From: Actinoallomurus spadix
GTDB lineage: Bacteria > Actinomycetota > Actinomycetes > Streptosporangiales > Streptosporangiaceae
Assembly: GCF_024055725.1 (NCBI RefSeq)
Contig: NZ_JAMXMX010000025.1
Span: 1-64,000, forward strand
Length of the DNA: 64,000 nucleotides
Direction of reading: 5' to 3'
Shown: positions 48,720 through 58,259 of the stretch, in pieces
Layout of the letters: every line of letters begins with the position of its first letter
How positions within the stretch are numbered: the first letter of the stretch is position 1
Program-made: the position numbers and the translations under genes
The notes under the pieces: model-generated
Database searches by the model: none
Told to the model about the DNA's origin: nothing
The model's input: the letters and a program-made list of their open reading frames with translations, nothing else

Positions 48720-50726
48720 ATGAGAAGAACCGCCTTCGCCATCGCCCGCGCGGGCCTGGCGCTCGCCCTCGCGGCACCCCTGGCCGGTCTGCCGGCCGGT
48801 GCGCGAGCGGACGCGACGCACCCCCGCACCGCCCCGGGCGGCACGCCGTCGACGGGTACGGCGGCACAGGGAACGGCCGCGCGAGGTGCCGCGGCGCGAG
48901 GTGCGGTGCAGCCCACCCCGGCCGACGTCGCATCGACGGTGAACGGAATCGTGCCCGGCATGCTCGCCAAGGACCGGATCCCCGGCGCGGCGGTCGTGGT
49001 GGTGGCCGGAGGGCGACAGGTGTTCACGCAGGGGTACGGCGTCGCCGACGTCAACCGGCGCACCCCCCTCGACGCCCGGAGCACCGGCCTCTTCATCGGA
49101 TCGATGGCCAAGCTGTTCACCGCCACCGCCGCCCTGCAACTGGTCGACCAGGGGAAACTCGACCTGCACACCGACGTCAACCGGTACCTCACCGGTTTCA
49201 GGATCCGTGACACGTACCCCGGCCGGCCCGTCACGCTGGAGAACCTCCTGACCCACACGGCCGGCTTCGACGACGACATCGTCGGCACGGCCGAGGCGGA
49301 CCCGGCCCGCGTCGAACCCCTCGGCCGGAACCTCGCGAAGCGACAGCCCCCGCGGGTACGCCCGCCGGGGACCGTCGTCGCGTACGACAACTACGGGACG
49401 GCCCTGGCGGGATACCTCGTCGAGATCGCGTCCGGGGAGCCCTTCGCGCGCTACGTCGACGAGCACGTGCTGCGGCCGCTGGGCATGACCGCCACGACGT
49501 TCGCCCAGCCGCACCCGGCCGCGATCGACGCCACCCTGGCCCACGGCTACCGGCCGAACGGCTCCGGCCACACCGCCGAGAAGGGGCAGTACGGGTCGTG
49601 GTCGCCGACCGGCGCCGGAGCGGTGTCGCCCCCCGCCGACATGAGCCGGTTCATGCTCGCCCAGCTCGACAACGACCCCCGGCTCGGCCGGGACGTCGCG
49701 AAGCGGATGCAGCAGCGGCACTTCGCGCAGGACCCGCGGATCCCCGGCATGGGCTACCAGTTCGAGGAACGCCCGCGCAACGGCCGGCGGCTGCTGTTCA
49801 AGGACGGTGACGTGCCGGGCTTCCACGACCAGATGGCACTGCTCCCCGACGAGGGGATCGGCATCTACGTCGCCTTCAACGGCGACGGCACGGACACGGT
49901 CGCCGGCTGGGACGGCGTGAGCCTCATCGACCGTCTCGTCGACCGCTACCTCCCCGGCAGGACGGCCGCGGCGCCGGCCGTACGGACCGGTGACGTCGCG
50001 AAGTACGCCGGGACGTACCGGTCGGTCCGCACCAGCCACCACGCGCTGACGAAGATCTCCACCCTCGTCTCGTCGGTGTCCGTCCGGGCCGACGGCCCCG
50101 GGGCCCTGACGACCACCGGGCTGGCCCTCGACCCGGCCGCGGCGACCCGGCACTGGACGCAGGTCGGACCCGGGCTGTTCCAGGAGCGGAACGGCCAGGA
50201 CCTGATCGCCTTCGACCGCAAGGGCATCCTGTCAGCGTCGACGACGCCCGCCGAGGCGTACGAGAAGCTGGAGTGGGCCGACTCCCCCGCGCTGTACCTG
50301 CCGATGTTCGGGGCGGGCGCCCTGGTGCTCCTGCTGTGCTTCCTCGGCATCCCGGTGGCCGCGCTCGTGCGCCGCCTGCGGCACCGCCCCGCCCGCTCCC
50401 GTGCCTCCCGCGCCGCCTGGCTGGCCGCCTGGGGCACCGGCGCGCTCGGCACGGCGTTCCTGGCCGGGTTCGCGTCGCTGATGACCGACTCCAACGCGCT
50501 CCAGGAGAAGATCATGCTGGGCTCGCCGTCCCTCACGGTGCTGCCGGTCGTCCTGGCGGTGGCGTTCATCCCGGCCGCAGCCGTCCTCGCCGGCACGGTG
50601 GCGGCCTGGTGGAAGGGCTGGTGGGGCTGGAGCGGACGGCTCTCGTACACCCTGATCGCCCTGGCCGGGGTCGCGTTCCTGAAGGTGGCGCTGACCTACA
50701 ACCTCGTCGCCCTGCCGTTCGCCTGA
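48720..50726 (+). CDS. Serine hydrolase with C-terminal membrane domain
   Basis: A 668-residue exported beta-lactamase-fold enzyme tethered by about four C-terminal TM helices (LYLPMFGAGALVLLLCFLG, AAWGTGALGTAFLAGFASL, VLPVVLAVAFIPAAAVLAG, LIALAGVAFLKVALTYNLV). The signal peptide covers about 1-32. A low-complexity Thr/Ala/Gly linker follows, then SxxK as SMAK in GSMAKLFTA and YxN as YDN in AYDNYGTAL. A KTG/HxG-like triad is less clear. ATG 48720 gives a good leader (MRRTAFAIARAGLALALA) but lacks a ribosome site; ATG 48648 would add 24 residues. Such anchored enzymes act on peptidoglycan, esters or beta-lactams; substrate not evident. Confidence 0.85.
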   Translation: MRRTAFAIARAGLALALAAPLAGLPAGARADATHPRTAPGGTPSTGTAAQGTAARGAAARGAVQPTPADVASTVNGIVPGMLAKDRIPGAAVVVVAGGRQVFTQGYGVADVNRRTPLDARSTGLFIGSMAKLFTATAALQLVDQGKLDLHTDVNRYLTGFRIRDTYPGRPVTLENLLTHTAGFDDDIVGTAEADPARVEPLGRNLAKRQPPRVRPPGTVVAYDNYGTALAGYLVEIASGEPFARYVDEHVLRPLGMTATTFAQPHPAAIDATLAHGYRPNGSGHTAEKGQYGSWSPTGAGAVSPPADMSRFMLAQLDNDPRLGRDVAKRMQQRHFAQDPRIPGMGYQFEERPRNGRRLLFKDGDVPGFHDQMALLPDEGIGIYVAFNGDGTDTVAGWDGVSLIDRLVDRYLPGRTAAAPAVRTGDVAKYAGTYRSVRTSHHALTKISTLVSSVSVRADGPGALTTTGLALDPAAATRHWTQVGPGLFQERNGQDLIAFDRKGILSASTTPAEAYEKLEWADSPALYLPMFGAGALVLLLCFLGIPVAALVRRLRHRPARSRASRAAWLAAWGTGALGTAFLAGFASLMTDSNALQEKIMLGSPSLTVLPVVLAVAFIPAAAVLAGTVAAWWKGWWGWSGRLSYTLIALAGVAFLKVALTYNLVALPFA

Positions 50727-50732
50727 CGGCCG

Positions 50733-51509
50733 TCACGCGTCCCGCAGCCGGAACAGCAGGCCGCCGGTCAGCAGCGCGCCGGCGGCCCATCCGGCGAGGA
50801 CGCCGAGTCCCGCCCACGGGCCCAGGGGCAGGGCCGCCAGGTGCCTCGTCGACTGGATCGCGAGCCCGGCGTTCATCGGCGAGATCCGCCAGAGGAACCT
50901 GCCCCAGCCCGGGTCGCTGATCAGGTAGGGCAGCACCGACAGGACGTACAGCAGGCCGAACACGAGACCGACGGCCGTCGCCGAGTCGCGCACGGTGGTG
51001 GCGACGCCGAGGGCGAACAGGCCGATCAGCACGAGGTACAGGACGGAACCCGCCGCCGCCCGGAACGTCGGCCCGTCGGCGAGGGACAGGAGCGGATACC
51101 CGCGCGCGGGGATGAAGCCGTTCCGCGGCAGGACGAGCCGCCCGGCGAGCACGCATCCGAGCACGGCGACCGTCCCCGCGGCCGAGGTGAGGGCGGTGAG
51201 GATCGTCGCCTTGGCGGCCAGCACCGCGGTGCGGCGCGGCATCGCCACGAGGGTCGTGTGGATCATCCCGGTCCCGTACTCCGCGCCGACCGACAGCACG
51301 GCCAGGATGACGATGATCGCCTGGCCCGCCTGGATCCCGGACAGGCCGACCTTGGGGGCGTCGTACCGGCACCCCGCCGACGGGCAGGAGACGAGCGCCG
51401 TGGCGGCGGCGCTCACGGCCACGGTCAGCGCGACGGCGGCGACCGGCAACCAGGCGGTGCCCGGCGCGGTGCGCACCTTGGTCCATTCCGCGCGGAGTTC
51501 TCGCCTCAT
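50733..51509 (-). CDS. ABC-2 type permease (second subunit)
   Basis: A 258-residue six-TM permease. It begins with RRELRAEWTKVRTAPGTAWL, a start typical of bacitracin/antibiotic-type ABC-2 permeases in actinomycetes, and shows SVGAEYGTGMIHTTLVAMPRR, the amphipathic coupling segment. The ATG at 51509 overlaps the stop of the larger permease by ATGA. It probably pairs with the 513-residue permease and the ATPase as a heterodimeric exporter. It ends 6 bp from the convergent serine hydrolase stop. Confidence 0.88.
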   Translation of the reverse strand: MRRELRAEWTKVRTAPGTAWLPVAAVALTVAVSAAATALVSCPSAGCRYDAPKVGLSGIQAGQAIIVILAVLSVGAEYGTGMIHTTLVAMPRRTAVLAAKATILTALTSAAGTVAVLGCVLAGRLVLPRNGFIPARGYPLLSLADGPTFRAAAGSVLYLVLIGLFALGVATTVRDSATAVGLVFGLLYVLSVLPYLISDPGWGRFLWRISPMNAGLAIQSTRHLAALPLGPWAGLGVLAGWAAGALLTGGLLFRLRDA

Positions 51510-53047
51510 GCGTCCCTCCGGCGCAGGGCGAGGACGGCCAGGGCGAGGGCCAGCGCGGCGTATCCACAGGAGACGGCGAAGCCGGCCCACGGCGACAACG
51601 GGTAGTAGCCGGCCTGAGGAGAGAAGAAGGCGGTCACCTGCGGGTACGCCGGAATGCTCTGCTGGATCGCGAACCCGGCGGCCGGGGTGACCCGCAGCAG
51701 CCACCGTGACGCCTCGACCGGCAGGACCGAGGTGGTGGCGAGGACGCGGGGCAGGACGACCAGCGCGATCGCACCGGTGATCGCCACGGTTCCGCGCCGG
51801 ACCACGGTGCCGAGCGCGAGGGCGAGGACGGCGGTGACGGCGAGCAGCGCGGCGGTGCCCGCCACGACCCGCAGTTCGGTGAGCGGGCCGACCGGCAGGA
51901 TGTCGTTACCGTTGGCGCGCAGAACGTGCGCGCCGAGCGGGACCGTGACGCCGGCGGCGATCAGCCCGGCGGCGAACGTCACCGCGGCGATCACGACGGC
52001 CTTCGCCGTCAGCGTCCGGCCGCGCCGGGGACCGGCGAGCAGGGTGGTGCGGATCAGTCCCCGCCGGTACTCCGCGGTCACGAACACCACCGCGACGACG
52101 ACTACGACGATCAGTCCGGCGAGCAGCCCGGAGAGCGTCTTCTCGATGGTCTGGCCGTCGGTGCGGGGCGCGATGTCGCCGACCCCGGTCACGGTGAAGG
52201 TGCCGCCGGTCCGGACGACTCCGCCGGGGTGGTGGATCGCCCCGTCGGGCTCCTTCGCCGCCCCGATGTCGTCGTGGCGCCACGCGCCGCCGCTCATCTC
52301 GCCCTGAAGGCTTACGTGGTCGAACACCGCGGTGGCCTGGGCGAAGCGTGACGCCGCGATCGCCCCGCCGAGGTCGGCCTGCGTGACCGTCAGGTCGCCG
52401 GGGCAGGCGGCGAACAGCCCGATCCGTACGGTGGCCGGCAGGCCCTGCGGGCGGGCCGTGCCGACCTTCGCCCACCGCCTGCCGTCGGCCGACTCGTAGC
52501 CGGTCAGTTCGCCACCCGAGCGGACGAGCCGCAGCCAGCGCGGGGCCGTCTCCGAAACACCGCTCCGGCCGCCGGCCGTGTCGTGGACGAAGTCGTGCTG
52601 CAGCCGCACTCCGTGGCGGCCGGTGACCATCAGCGCCGCGTACGCCGCGCCCTGCCGGGTGCCGTCCTTGACGATCACGCCGGCCTTCGCCCACGGCTCG
52701 ACCCTCGGGACCTCCCGCCGGACGCCGGGGGTGACGTCCGGCAGCCGGATCCGGCCGGTCAGGGAGGTCACCCGGACGGTGATGGAGCCGTCCCCGTTCA
52801 GCGCCCGGTGCACGAAGAAGAACTTGTCGTCGACCGCCTGGCCGTCCGGGCCGATCGGCACGGCGGGGCACACGTCGTCCGGGCCGCCGCACGAGGAGTG
52901 GCTGCCCGACGCGGCGAACAGCCCGAGGCCCACGGTCACGAGCACCGCGGCCACCATGCCGAGCACCCAGCCCCGGACCGTACGGAACTTGGTCCACTCC
53001 GCGCGGGAGAGCCGCGCGAAGCTCCGGGCGCCGTACGCGAAGGTCAT
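51506..53047 (-). CDS. ABC-2 type permease with a large outer DUF1349-like domain
   Basis: A 513-residue permease. After the first TM helix (VLGMVAAVLVTVGLGLFAA), about 250 residues of extracytoplasmic sequence form a concanavalin-like domain of DUF1349 type (AKAGVIVKDGT; RWLRLVRSGGELTGYESADG; RRWAKVGTARPQGLPATVRI). TM helices 2-6 follow, starting LLAGLIVVVVVAVVFVTAEY with the coupling segment EYRRGLIRTTLLAGPRRG. GGGAGG supports ATG 53047, which overlaps the ATPase stop by ATGA. The outer domain may bind a glycan or drug outside the cell. Confidence 0.88.
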   Translation of the reverse strand: MTFAYGARSFARLSRAEWTKFRTVRGWVLGMVAAVLVTVGLGLFAASGSHSSCGGPDDVCPAVPIGPDGQAVDDKFFFVHRALNGDGSITVRVTSLTGRIRLPDVTPGVRREVPRVEPWAKAGVIVKDGTRQGAAYAALMVTGRHGVRLQHDFVHDTAGGRSGVSETAPRWLRLVRSGGELTGYESADGRRWAKVGTARPQGLPATVRIGLFAACPGDLTVTQADLGGAIAASRFAQATAVFDHVSLQGEMSGGAWRHDDIGAAKEPDGAIHHPGGVVRTGGTFTVTGVGDIAPRTDGQTIEKTLSGLLAGLIVVVVVAVVFVTAEYRRGLIRTTLLAGPRRGRTLTAKAVVIAAVTFAAGLIAAGVTVPLGAHVLRANGNDILPVGPLTELRVVAGTAALLAVTAVLALALGTVVRRGTVAITGAIALVVLPRVLATTSVLPVEASRWLLRVTPAAGFAIQQSIPAYPQVTAFFSPQAGYYPLSPWAGFAVSCGYAALALALAVLALRRRDA

Positions 53048-53982
53048 CGGACCGCCTCCCGGCCCGTGGCGGCGTGAAACTCGACCGCGTCGCGCGTGAG
53101 CTCCAGGTACGCCTCCTCGAGCGTCACACGCTGGGCCATGACCTCGGAGAACGGCACCGCGTGCGCGGTGAGGACGGCCACGATCCGCTCGCCCGGCAAC
53201 CCTGAGACGGTGAGCTCGTCGCCTTCGGTGACGGTCCCGGCGGCGCCCGCCCGCGCCAGCGCCCGCATCGCCCGCTCCGGCTCCGGGGTGCGTACGGTGA
53301 CGCGGCCGCGCGAGGCGGCGGTGATCAGGTCCGCGACACCGGTGTCCGCGATGACGCGGCCCCGGCCCACCACGATGAGGTGGTCGGCGGCGCCCTGCAA
53401 CTCGCTCATCAGATGGCTGGACACCAGAACGGCGCGGCCCTGGGCGGCCAGCGACCGCAGGAGGTCGCGGATCCAGATGATCCCCTCGGGGTCGAGGCCG
53501 TTGACCGGCTCGTCGAGCATGAACACCGGCGGGTCGCCGAGCAGCGCGGCGGCGATCCCGAGCCGCTGCCGCATGCCGAGCGAGAAGCCACCGGCCTTCC
53601 GCCGGGCAACGGACCGCAGACCCACCTGCTCGATCACCTCGTCGACCCGCCGGGCGCCCAGCCCCTGCGAGTGGGCCAGCCACAGCAGGTGGCCGCGCGC
53701 GGACCGGCCCGGCTGCAGCGCGGCGGCGTCCAGCAGCGCACCGACGTGGCGCAGGGGCTCGCGCAGACTCCGGTACGGCCGGCCGCCGACCAGCGCCGTA
53801 CCCTCGTCCGCCGCGTCCAGCCCCAGGACCACCCGCATGGTGGTCGACTTCCCCGCGCCGTTCGGCCCGACGAAACCGGTGACCCGCCCCGGCCGCACCG
53901 TGAACGACATCCCGTCCAGCGCCACGGCCGGGCCGAAGCGTTTACGCAGGCCGGTCACCTCGATGATGGCTTCCCCGCTCAC
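53044..53982 (-). CDS. ABC exporter ATPase (DrrA/BcrA type)
   Basis: A 312-residue ATPase. Walker A is GPNGAGKST, signature FSLGMRQR, Walker B VFMLDEPVNGLD, switch His in SSHLMSEL. The C-terminal 90 residues are the regulatory extension seen in DrrA/BcrA-type drug exporters. GTG 53982 is the start, with GGAGAGGA upstream. It heads a three-gene coupled operon with two permeases and is divergent from a histidine kinase/response regulator operon across 137 bp, the classic layout of a signal-controlled detoxification or antibiotic export module. Confidence 0.92.
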   Translation of the reverse strand: MSGEAIIEVTGLRKRFGPAVALDGMSFTVRPGRVTGFVGPNGAGKSTTMRVVLGLDAADEGTALVGGRPYRSLREPLRHVGALLDAAALQPGRSARGHLLWLAHSQGLGARRVDEVIEQVGLRSVARRKAGGFSLGMRQRLGIAAALLGDPPVFMLDEPVNGLDPEGIIWIRDLLRSLAAQGRAVLVSSHLMSELQGAADHLIVVGRGRVIADTGVADLITAASRGRVTVRTPEPERAMRALARAGAAGTVTEGDELTVSGLPGERIVAVLTAHAVPFSEVMAQRVTLEEAYLELTRDAVEFHAATGREAVR

Positions 53983-54119
53983 TGTCCCGTCCTCTCCTCG
54001 GTCGGGACAGACCCTGGACCGGGCGCCGTAACGGGGGCCGAACGGCCGCCGTTATTCCGCTGTTAGGCCCGGCCCGGCATGCTGTCACCGGCACGGGAAC
54101 GGACACCGGGGAGGGAACC

Positions 54120-55277
54120 GTGAGGATGGGGATCCGCACCGTACGAGCACGGTTCACCGCCCTCTACGTCACCGTGTTCCTCGGGTCCGGCGCGTTGCTC
54201 CTGGCGATCGCGGGCGGCGTGGTCCTGGGCCCGACGCGGGTCTCCCGCGTGGCGCCCGGCACGGAGCCGGCCCCCTCCGGCCCCACCCCGGCTCGGGCGC
54301 AGATCGCCTGGCTGCGGCGGCAACTGGCCGAGCAGCAGTCGGACCAGACGCGGCGGCTGCTGGCGGGGGCGGCCGTCGCCCTGGCCGTCATGGTGGTCGT
54401 GTCGATCGTGCTGGGGCGCCTCGTCGCGGGCCGGGTGCTGCGCCCGCTGCGGACCATCACCTCGGCGACCCGGCGGATCACCGCCGACAACCTGCACGAG
54501 CGACTGAGCGTCTCCGGCCCGGCCGACGAGGTCAAGGATCTCGCCGACACCATCGACGACCTGCTGGAACGCCTGGAGGGCGCCTTCGCGGCCCAGCGGC
54601 GCTTCGTCGCGGACGCGTCCCACGAACTACGCACCCCGCTGACGACGATGCGGGCCTCCCTGGACGTCGCGATGGCCAAGCCGGAGCCCGCGCCACCGCA
54701 GACCGTCGCCCTCGCCGACCGGCTCCGCACCGGACTCGACGAGATCGACCGGCTCCTCGAGGGGCTCCTCGCGCTCGCCCGGGCCCAGCACGGCGAGCTT
54801 CCCGACCGCGCGACGCTGTCGCTCGCCGGTCTCGTGTCCGAAACGGTGGCCGCCCGGACCGCCGACATCGCCGCCAGGGATCTGACCGTCCAAGAGGCCC
54901 TCGGCGAGGACGTGCCCGTACGGGGCAGCCGGGCCCTGCTGGGCCGCATGGTCGAGAACCTCATCGACAACGCGATCCGGCACAACCACGAGCACGGCTG
55001 GATCCGGGTCGCCGCCGCGGACGACGGCGAGACCGCGCACCTGGTCGTCGAGACGGGCGGCGATCCCCTCGACCCCCGTCAGGTCGCGGAGCTGGCCCGG
55101 CCGTTCCGGCGGCTCGGCGCCGACCGGACCCGTACGGGCGACGGCACCGGGCTCGGCCTGTCGATCGTCGCGGCCGTCGCCACGGCCCACGGCGGCGCGC
55201 TGGACCTGCGCGCCCGCCCCGAGGGCGGCCTGCGCGCCGCCGTCTCGCTGCCGCTCGCCACCGCGGTGCCGGCATGA
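54120..55277 (+). CDS. Sensor histidine kinase (HisKA, HAMP)
   Basis: A 385-residue kinase. Two TM helices (LYVTVFLGSGALLLAIAGGV and LLAGAAVALAVMVVVSIVL) bracket a short outer segment of about 50 residues. HAMP follows (LRPLRTITSATRRITADNLH), then the phospho-His in ADASHELRTPLTTM, N-box ENLIDNAIRHN and G-box GDGTGLGLSIV. The small outer loop suggests sensing in or at the membrane, possibly through the divergent exporter. GTG 54120 is the start; the stop overlaps the regulator gene by ATGA. Confidence 0.92.
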   Translation: MRMGIRTVRARFTALYVTVFLGSGALLLAIAGGVVLGPTRVSRVAPGTEPAPSGPTPARAQIAWLRRQLAEQQSDQTRRLLAGAAVALAVMVVVSIVLGRLVAGRVLRPLRTITSATRRITADNLHERLSVSGPADEVKDLADTIDDLLERLEGAFAAQRRFVADASHELRTPLTTMRASLDVAMAKPEPAPPQTVALADRLRTGLDEIDRLLEGLLALARAQHGELPDRATLSLAGLVSETVAARTADIAARDLTVQEALGEDVPVRGSRALLGRMVENLIDNAIRHNHEHGWIRVAAADDGETAHLVVETGGDPLDPRQVAELARPFRRLGADRTRTGDGTGLGLSIVAAVATAHGGALDLRARPEGGLRAAVSLPLATAVPA

Positions 55278-55957
55278 GGGTCCTGGTGGTCGAGGACGCG
55301 CGGTCCCTCGCCGAGGTCCTGGTCGAGGGGCTGCGCGACCAGGGCATGGCCGTCGACGCCGCGCACGACGGGCTGGAGGCCGCCGCCAGGCTCGACCGCA
55401 ACGTCTACGACGTCGTCGTCCTCGACCGTGACCTGCCCGGCGTCCACGGTGACACGCTCTGCCAGATGATCACGGAACACGACGACCGTCCCCTGGTGCT
55501 CATGCTCACCGCGGCCGGGACGCCCGGCGACCGCGTCAGCGGGCTGAGCCTGGGAGCCGACGACTACCTCGCCAAGCCGTTCCACTTCCCCGAACTGGTC
55601 CTGCGCGTGCGCGCCCTCGCGCGCCGCCGGCCCTCGGCACGGGCCCGTACGCTGCGCGCGGCCGGGATCGAACTGGACCCCGTGCGACGCGTCGTCACCC
55701 GCGACGGCCGCCACCTCGACCTGTCCGTCAAGGAGTTCGGCGTCCTGGAGGCGCTCCTGCGCGCGGCGCCCGCGTTCCTCAGCGCCGAGGACCTGCTCGA
55801 CCAGGTGTGGGACGAGCACGCCGATCCCTTCACCAACACCGTCGCGGTGACGATCGGCCGGCTGCGCCGCAAGCTGGGCGACCCGCCGGTCATCGCGACG
55901 ACGCCGGGCGTGGGATACCGCGTCGTCGGCGAGGCACCGACCACCCGGCCCGGCTGA
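55274..55957 (+). CDS. OmpR-family response regulator
   Basis: A 227-residue regulator. The receiver has VVEDARSLAEV, phospho-Asp in YDVVVLDRDLPGVHG, and Lys in DDYLAKPFHF. The winged-helix domain starts at about 130 (RAAGIELDPVRRVVTRDGRH) and ends VGYRVVGEA. It is coupled to its kinase by a 4-bp overlap and most likely controls the divergent ABC exporter operon. Confidence 0.93.
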   Translation: MRVLVVEDARSLAEVLVEGLRDQGMAVDAAHDGLEAAARLDRNVYDVVVLDRDLPGVHGDTLCQMITEHDDRPLVLMLTAAGTPGDRVSGLSLGADDYLAKPFHFPELVLRVRALARRRPSARARTLRAAGIELDPVRRVVTRDGRHLDLSVKEFGVLEALLRAAPAFLSAEDLLDQVWDEHADPFTNTVAVTIGRLRRKLGDPPVIATTPGVGYRVVGEAPTTRPG

Positions 55958-56103
55958 CCAGGGCCGGAGAGACACGGGTCACACTCGGTGGGTGTCACGG
56001 CATCGCCAGAGCGTGTGTCTTGGGGGTGAGACAGAGACAGCGGCGGCCAGGAGCCGGACCCGGACCCGGACCGCCGCCACCGCGGAAAGAACGGGATGTC
56101 GTC

Positions 56104-56955
56104 ATGAGCAAGGTCTGGTTCGTCACCGGCTCGTCGCGCGGCTTGGGCCGCCACTTCGTCGAGGCCGCCCTGGCCCGCGGCGACCAGGTGGCCGCGACCG
56201 CCCGGAACGCCGGCACTCTCGATGACCTGGTCGCCGCCTACGGCGACGCGGTGCTTCCGCTCGAGCTGGATGTGACCGACAGGGCCGCCGCCTTCGAGAG
56301 TGTGCGGCGGGCCAAGGAACACTTCGGCCGTCTCGACGTCATCGTCAACAACGCCGGATACGCCCAGGTCGGCGCGGTCGAAGAGCTGACGGAGCAGGAA
56401 CTTCGCGAGCAGCTGGAGACCAACCTGTTCGGGGCGGTGTGGGTCGTTCAGGCCGCGCTCCCCTACCTGCGCGCGCAGGGCTCAGGGCACATCATCCAGT
56501 TGTCCTCGGCCGCCGGCCTCATCGCGATGCCGCTCGGTGGCGCGTACCACGCCTCCAAGTGGGCGCTGGAGGGTCTGAACGAGGCCCTCGCCGGCGAGGT
56601 CGCCGACTTCGGCATCAAGGTGACCGTGATCGAGCCCGGCGGGTTCGCCACCAGGTCCGGCAAGAACCCCGATCCCCTCGCCAACGGCCACATGGCCGAG
56701 CCCGACCCGGCCTACGACGGTCTTCGCCGGCGCCTCGCCGCGGTCGCGGGCAGGCAGCCCGCCGGCGACCCGGCCGCCGCGGCCCGGACCCTCCTCACGA
56801 TCGTCGACTCCGACGACCCGCCCCTGCGCGTGCTGTTCGGGCAGGGCTTCTACCCGATGATCCAGCAGGCCTACGCCGAGCGGCTCAAGACCTGGGCGGA
56901 CGGGCAGGACCTCGCGGCCCAGGCTCACGGCGAGCTCGAGCACGCGGACCGGTGA
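56104..56955 (+). CDS. Short-chain dehydrogenase/reductase
   Basis: A 283-residue classical SDR. The NAD(P) motif is TGSSRGLG with Arg following, suggesting NADPH; NNAG is present, and the active site is Ser in QLSSAAG with Tyr/Lys in YHASKWALEG. The C-terminal part (VIEPGGFATRSG to MIQQAYAERLKTW) matches the oxidoreductase/retinol-dehydrogenase-like group often found in actinomycetes. It stands alone with a strong hairpin after it. Substrate unknown. Confidence 0.9.
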   Translation: MSKVWFVTGSSRGLGRHFVEAALARGDQVAATARNAGTLDDLVAAYGDAVLPLELDVTDRAAAFESVRRAKEHFGRLDVIVNNAGYAQVGAVEELTEQELREQLETNLFGAVWVVQAALPYLRAQGSGHIIQLSSAAGLIAMPLGGAYHASKWALEGLNEALAGEVADFGIKVTVIEPGGFATRSGKNPDPLANGHMAEPDPAYDGLRRRLAAVAGRQPAGDPAAAARTLLTIVDSDDPPLRVLFGQGFYPMIQQAYAERLKTWADGQDLAAQAHGELEHADR

Positions 56956-56963
56956 CCCCGTTC

Positions 56964-56997
56964 CCGGCGAGGGCGCCGACACCGGCGCCCTCGCCGG
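56964..56997. terminator. Perfect 14-bp hairpin terminator
   Basis: Arms 56964-56977 and 56984-56997 are perfectly complementary with a 6-nt loop, starting 8 bp after the SDR stop. It lies between converging genes and may serve both. Confidence 0.85.
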
Positions 56998-57086
56998 CCG
57001 TCTCCCGTCTGATGCCGGGCGGCGTGTGAACGTCCCTTCAGGGCAGCGTCCGAGTGTGGCGGGTTCGGGCTCGACACCCACCGCCG

Positions 57087-58259
57087 TCAGCGGCGGGCGG
57101 CCTCGGCCGGGGCCGGGTAGTCCTTGAGGTCGATGTTCGAGGCGAACCTGTCGGTCATCCACAGCATCGACCTGAGCAGGAGCCGGCGTTTGAACATCTG
57201 GTCGCGCATCGTGATGCGACGCCGGGTCGGCGGGGCGAGGAACGGCCCGGCGTTGCCCTTCCTGGCGACCTTGGCGTAGCCCCGGAGCTCCTCCTCGTAC
57301 CGGCGGAACGCCGTCCGGTGATCGCCGTCGGCCGCCGCCAGCTCCCCGGCCAGGACGTACGCGCCGACGATGGCCAGGCCGGTGCCGAAGCCGCCCAGGG
57401 TGTTGCCGTACGCGGCGTCGCCGAGCAGCACGACCCGTCCCTTGGCGTAGTGGTCGATCTCGACCCTGCTGATCGAGTCGAGGTAGAACTCCGGGGCGCG
57501 GGACACCGCGGCGACGATCTCGGGAACCCGCCACTTCGCGCCGTCGTAGGCGCGGGCGAGGAGACTCTTCTGCCGGCCGGTGTCCCAGCGGTCGTACTCG
57601 AGCTGTTCGGAGGCGAAGACGAAGAACGCCGACGCCTTGTTGCCCCAGAGCGAGACCATGCGGCCCGGCTCGTTGTACATCACGCTCTGCGCCGCGGGGA
57701 CCGCGGCGGAGACGTCGGCGAGGGCGTAGTAGTGGCCGAGGAAGCGCACATAGTCCTCTTCGGGGCCGAAGGCCAGGCGGCGGACGTTGGAGTGGATGCC
57801 GTCCGCGCCGACGACGAGGTCGAAGGTGCGGGGCGCGCCGCGTTCGAAGGTGACGTGGACGCCGGACGCCGTCTCGGTGAGGGAGGTGATCGAGTCGCCG
57901 AAGACGTACTCGCACCGCGCGGCGGTCCGCTCGTACAGGAGGGCGGCCAGGTCGCCGCGGCCGATCTCGATGTCGCCGCCGGTGAACTCGCCGGGCATGA
58001 CGGCCTGCGGCCGGCCCTCCGCGTCGATGAAGGTGGTGTCGTGCGCGCCGGTCTGGAGGCGGCGCACCTCGTCGAGGATGCCCATCCGCGCCAGGACCTT
58101 CAGGTGGGTCTCGCCCTTGAAGTCGACGGCCTGGCCGCCGGGGCGCAGCGCGGGCGCCTTCTCGACGACCGTGACGGTGCAGCCGTAGCGGCTCAGCCAG
58201 TGGGCGAGGGCGGGGCCGGCGATGCTCGCGCCGGAGATGAGGACTGCCGTGTTCTTCAT
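57087..58259 (-). CDS. FAD-dependent monooxygenase (TetX-like)
   Basis: A 390-residue group A flavin monooxygenase. The first Rossmann motif reads ISGASIAGPALAHWLSRYGC (G-A-S-I-A-G variant), then TVVEKAP; the DG motif is VVGADGIHSNVRR and the second FAD motif is LLGDAAYGNTLGGFGTGLAI. This variant is typical of the TetX/PgaE-side group found in drug-modifying and tailoring enzymes. ATG 58259 overlaps the stop of the SARP regulator (ATGA), so the two are translated together and regulator and enzyme probably serve one function. Could be self-resistance or tailoring of a nearby metabolite. Confidence 0.9.
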   Translation of the reverse strand: MKNTAVLISGASIAGPALAHWLSRYGCTVTVVEKAPALRPGGQAVDFKGETHLKVLARMGILDEVRRLQTGAHDTTFIDAEGRPQAVMPGEFTGGDIEIGRGDLAALLYERTAARCEYVFGDSITSLTETASGVHVTFERGAPRTFDLVVGADGIHSNVRRLAFGPEEDYVRFLGHYYALADVSAAVPAAQSVMYNEPGRMVSLWGNKASAFFVFASEQLEYDRWDTGRQKSLLARAYDGAKWRVPEIVAAVSRAPEFYLDSISRVEIDHYAKGRVVLLGDAAYGNTLGGFGTGLAIVGAYVLAGELAAADGDHRTAFRRYEEELRGYAKVARKGNAGPFLAPPTRRRITMRDQMFKRRLLLRSMLWMTDRFASNIDLKDYPAPAEAARR

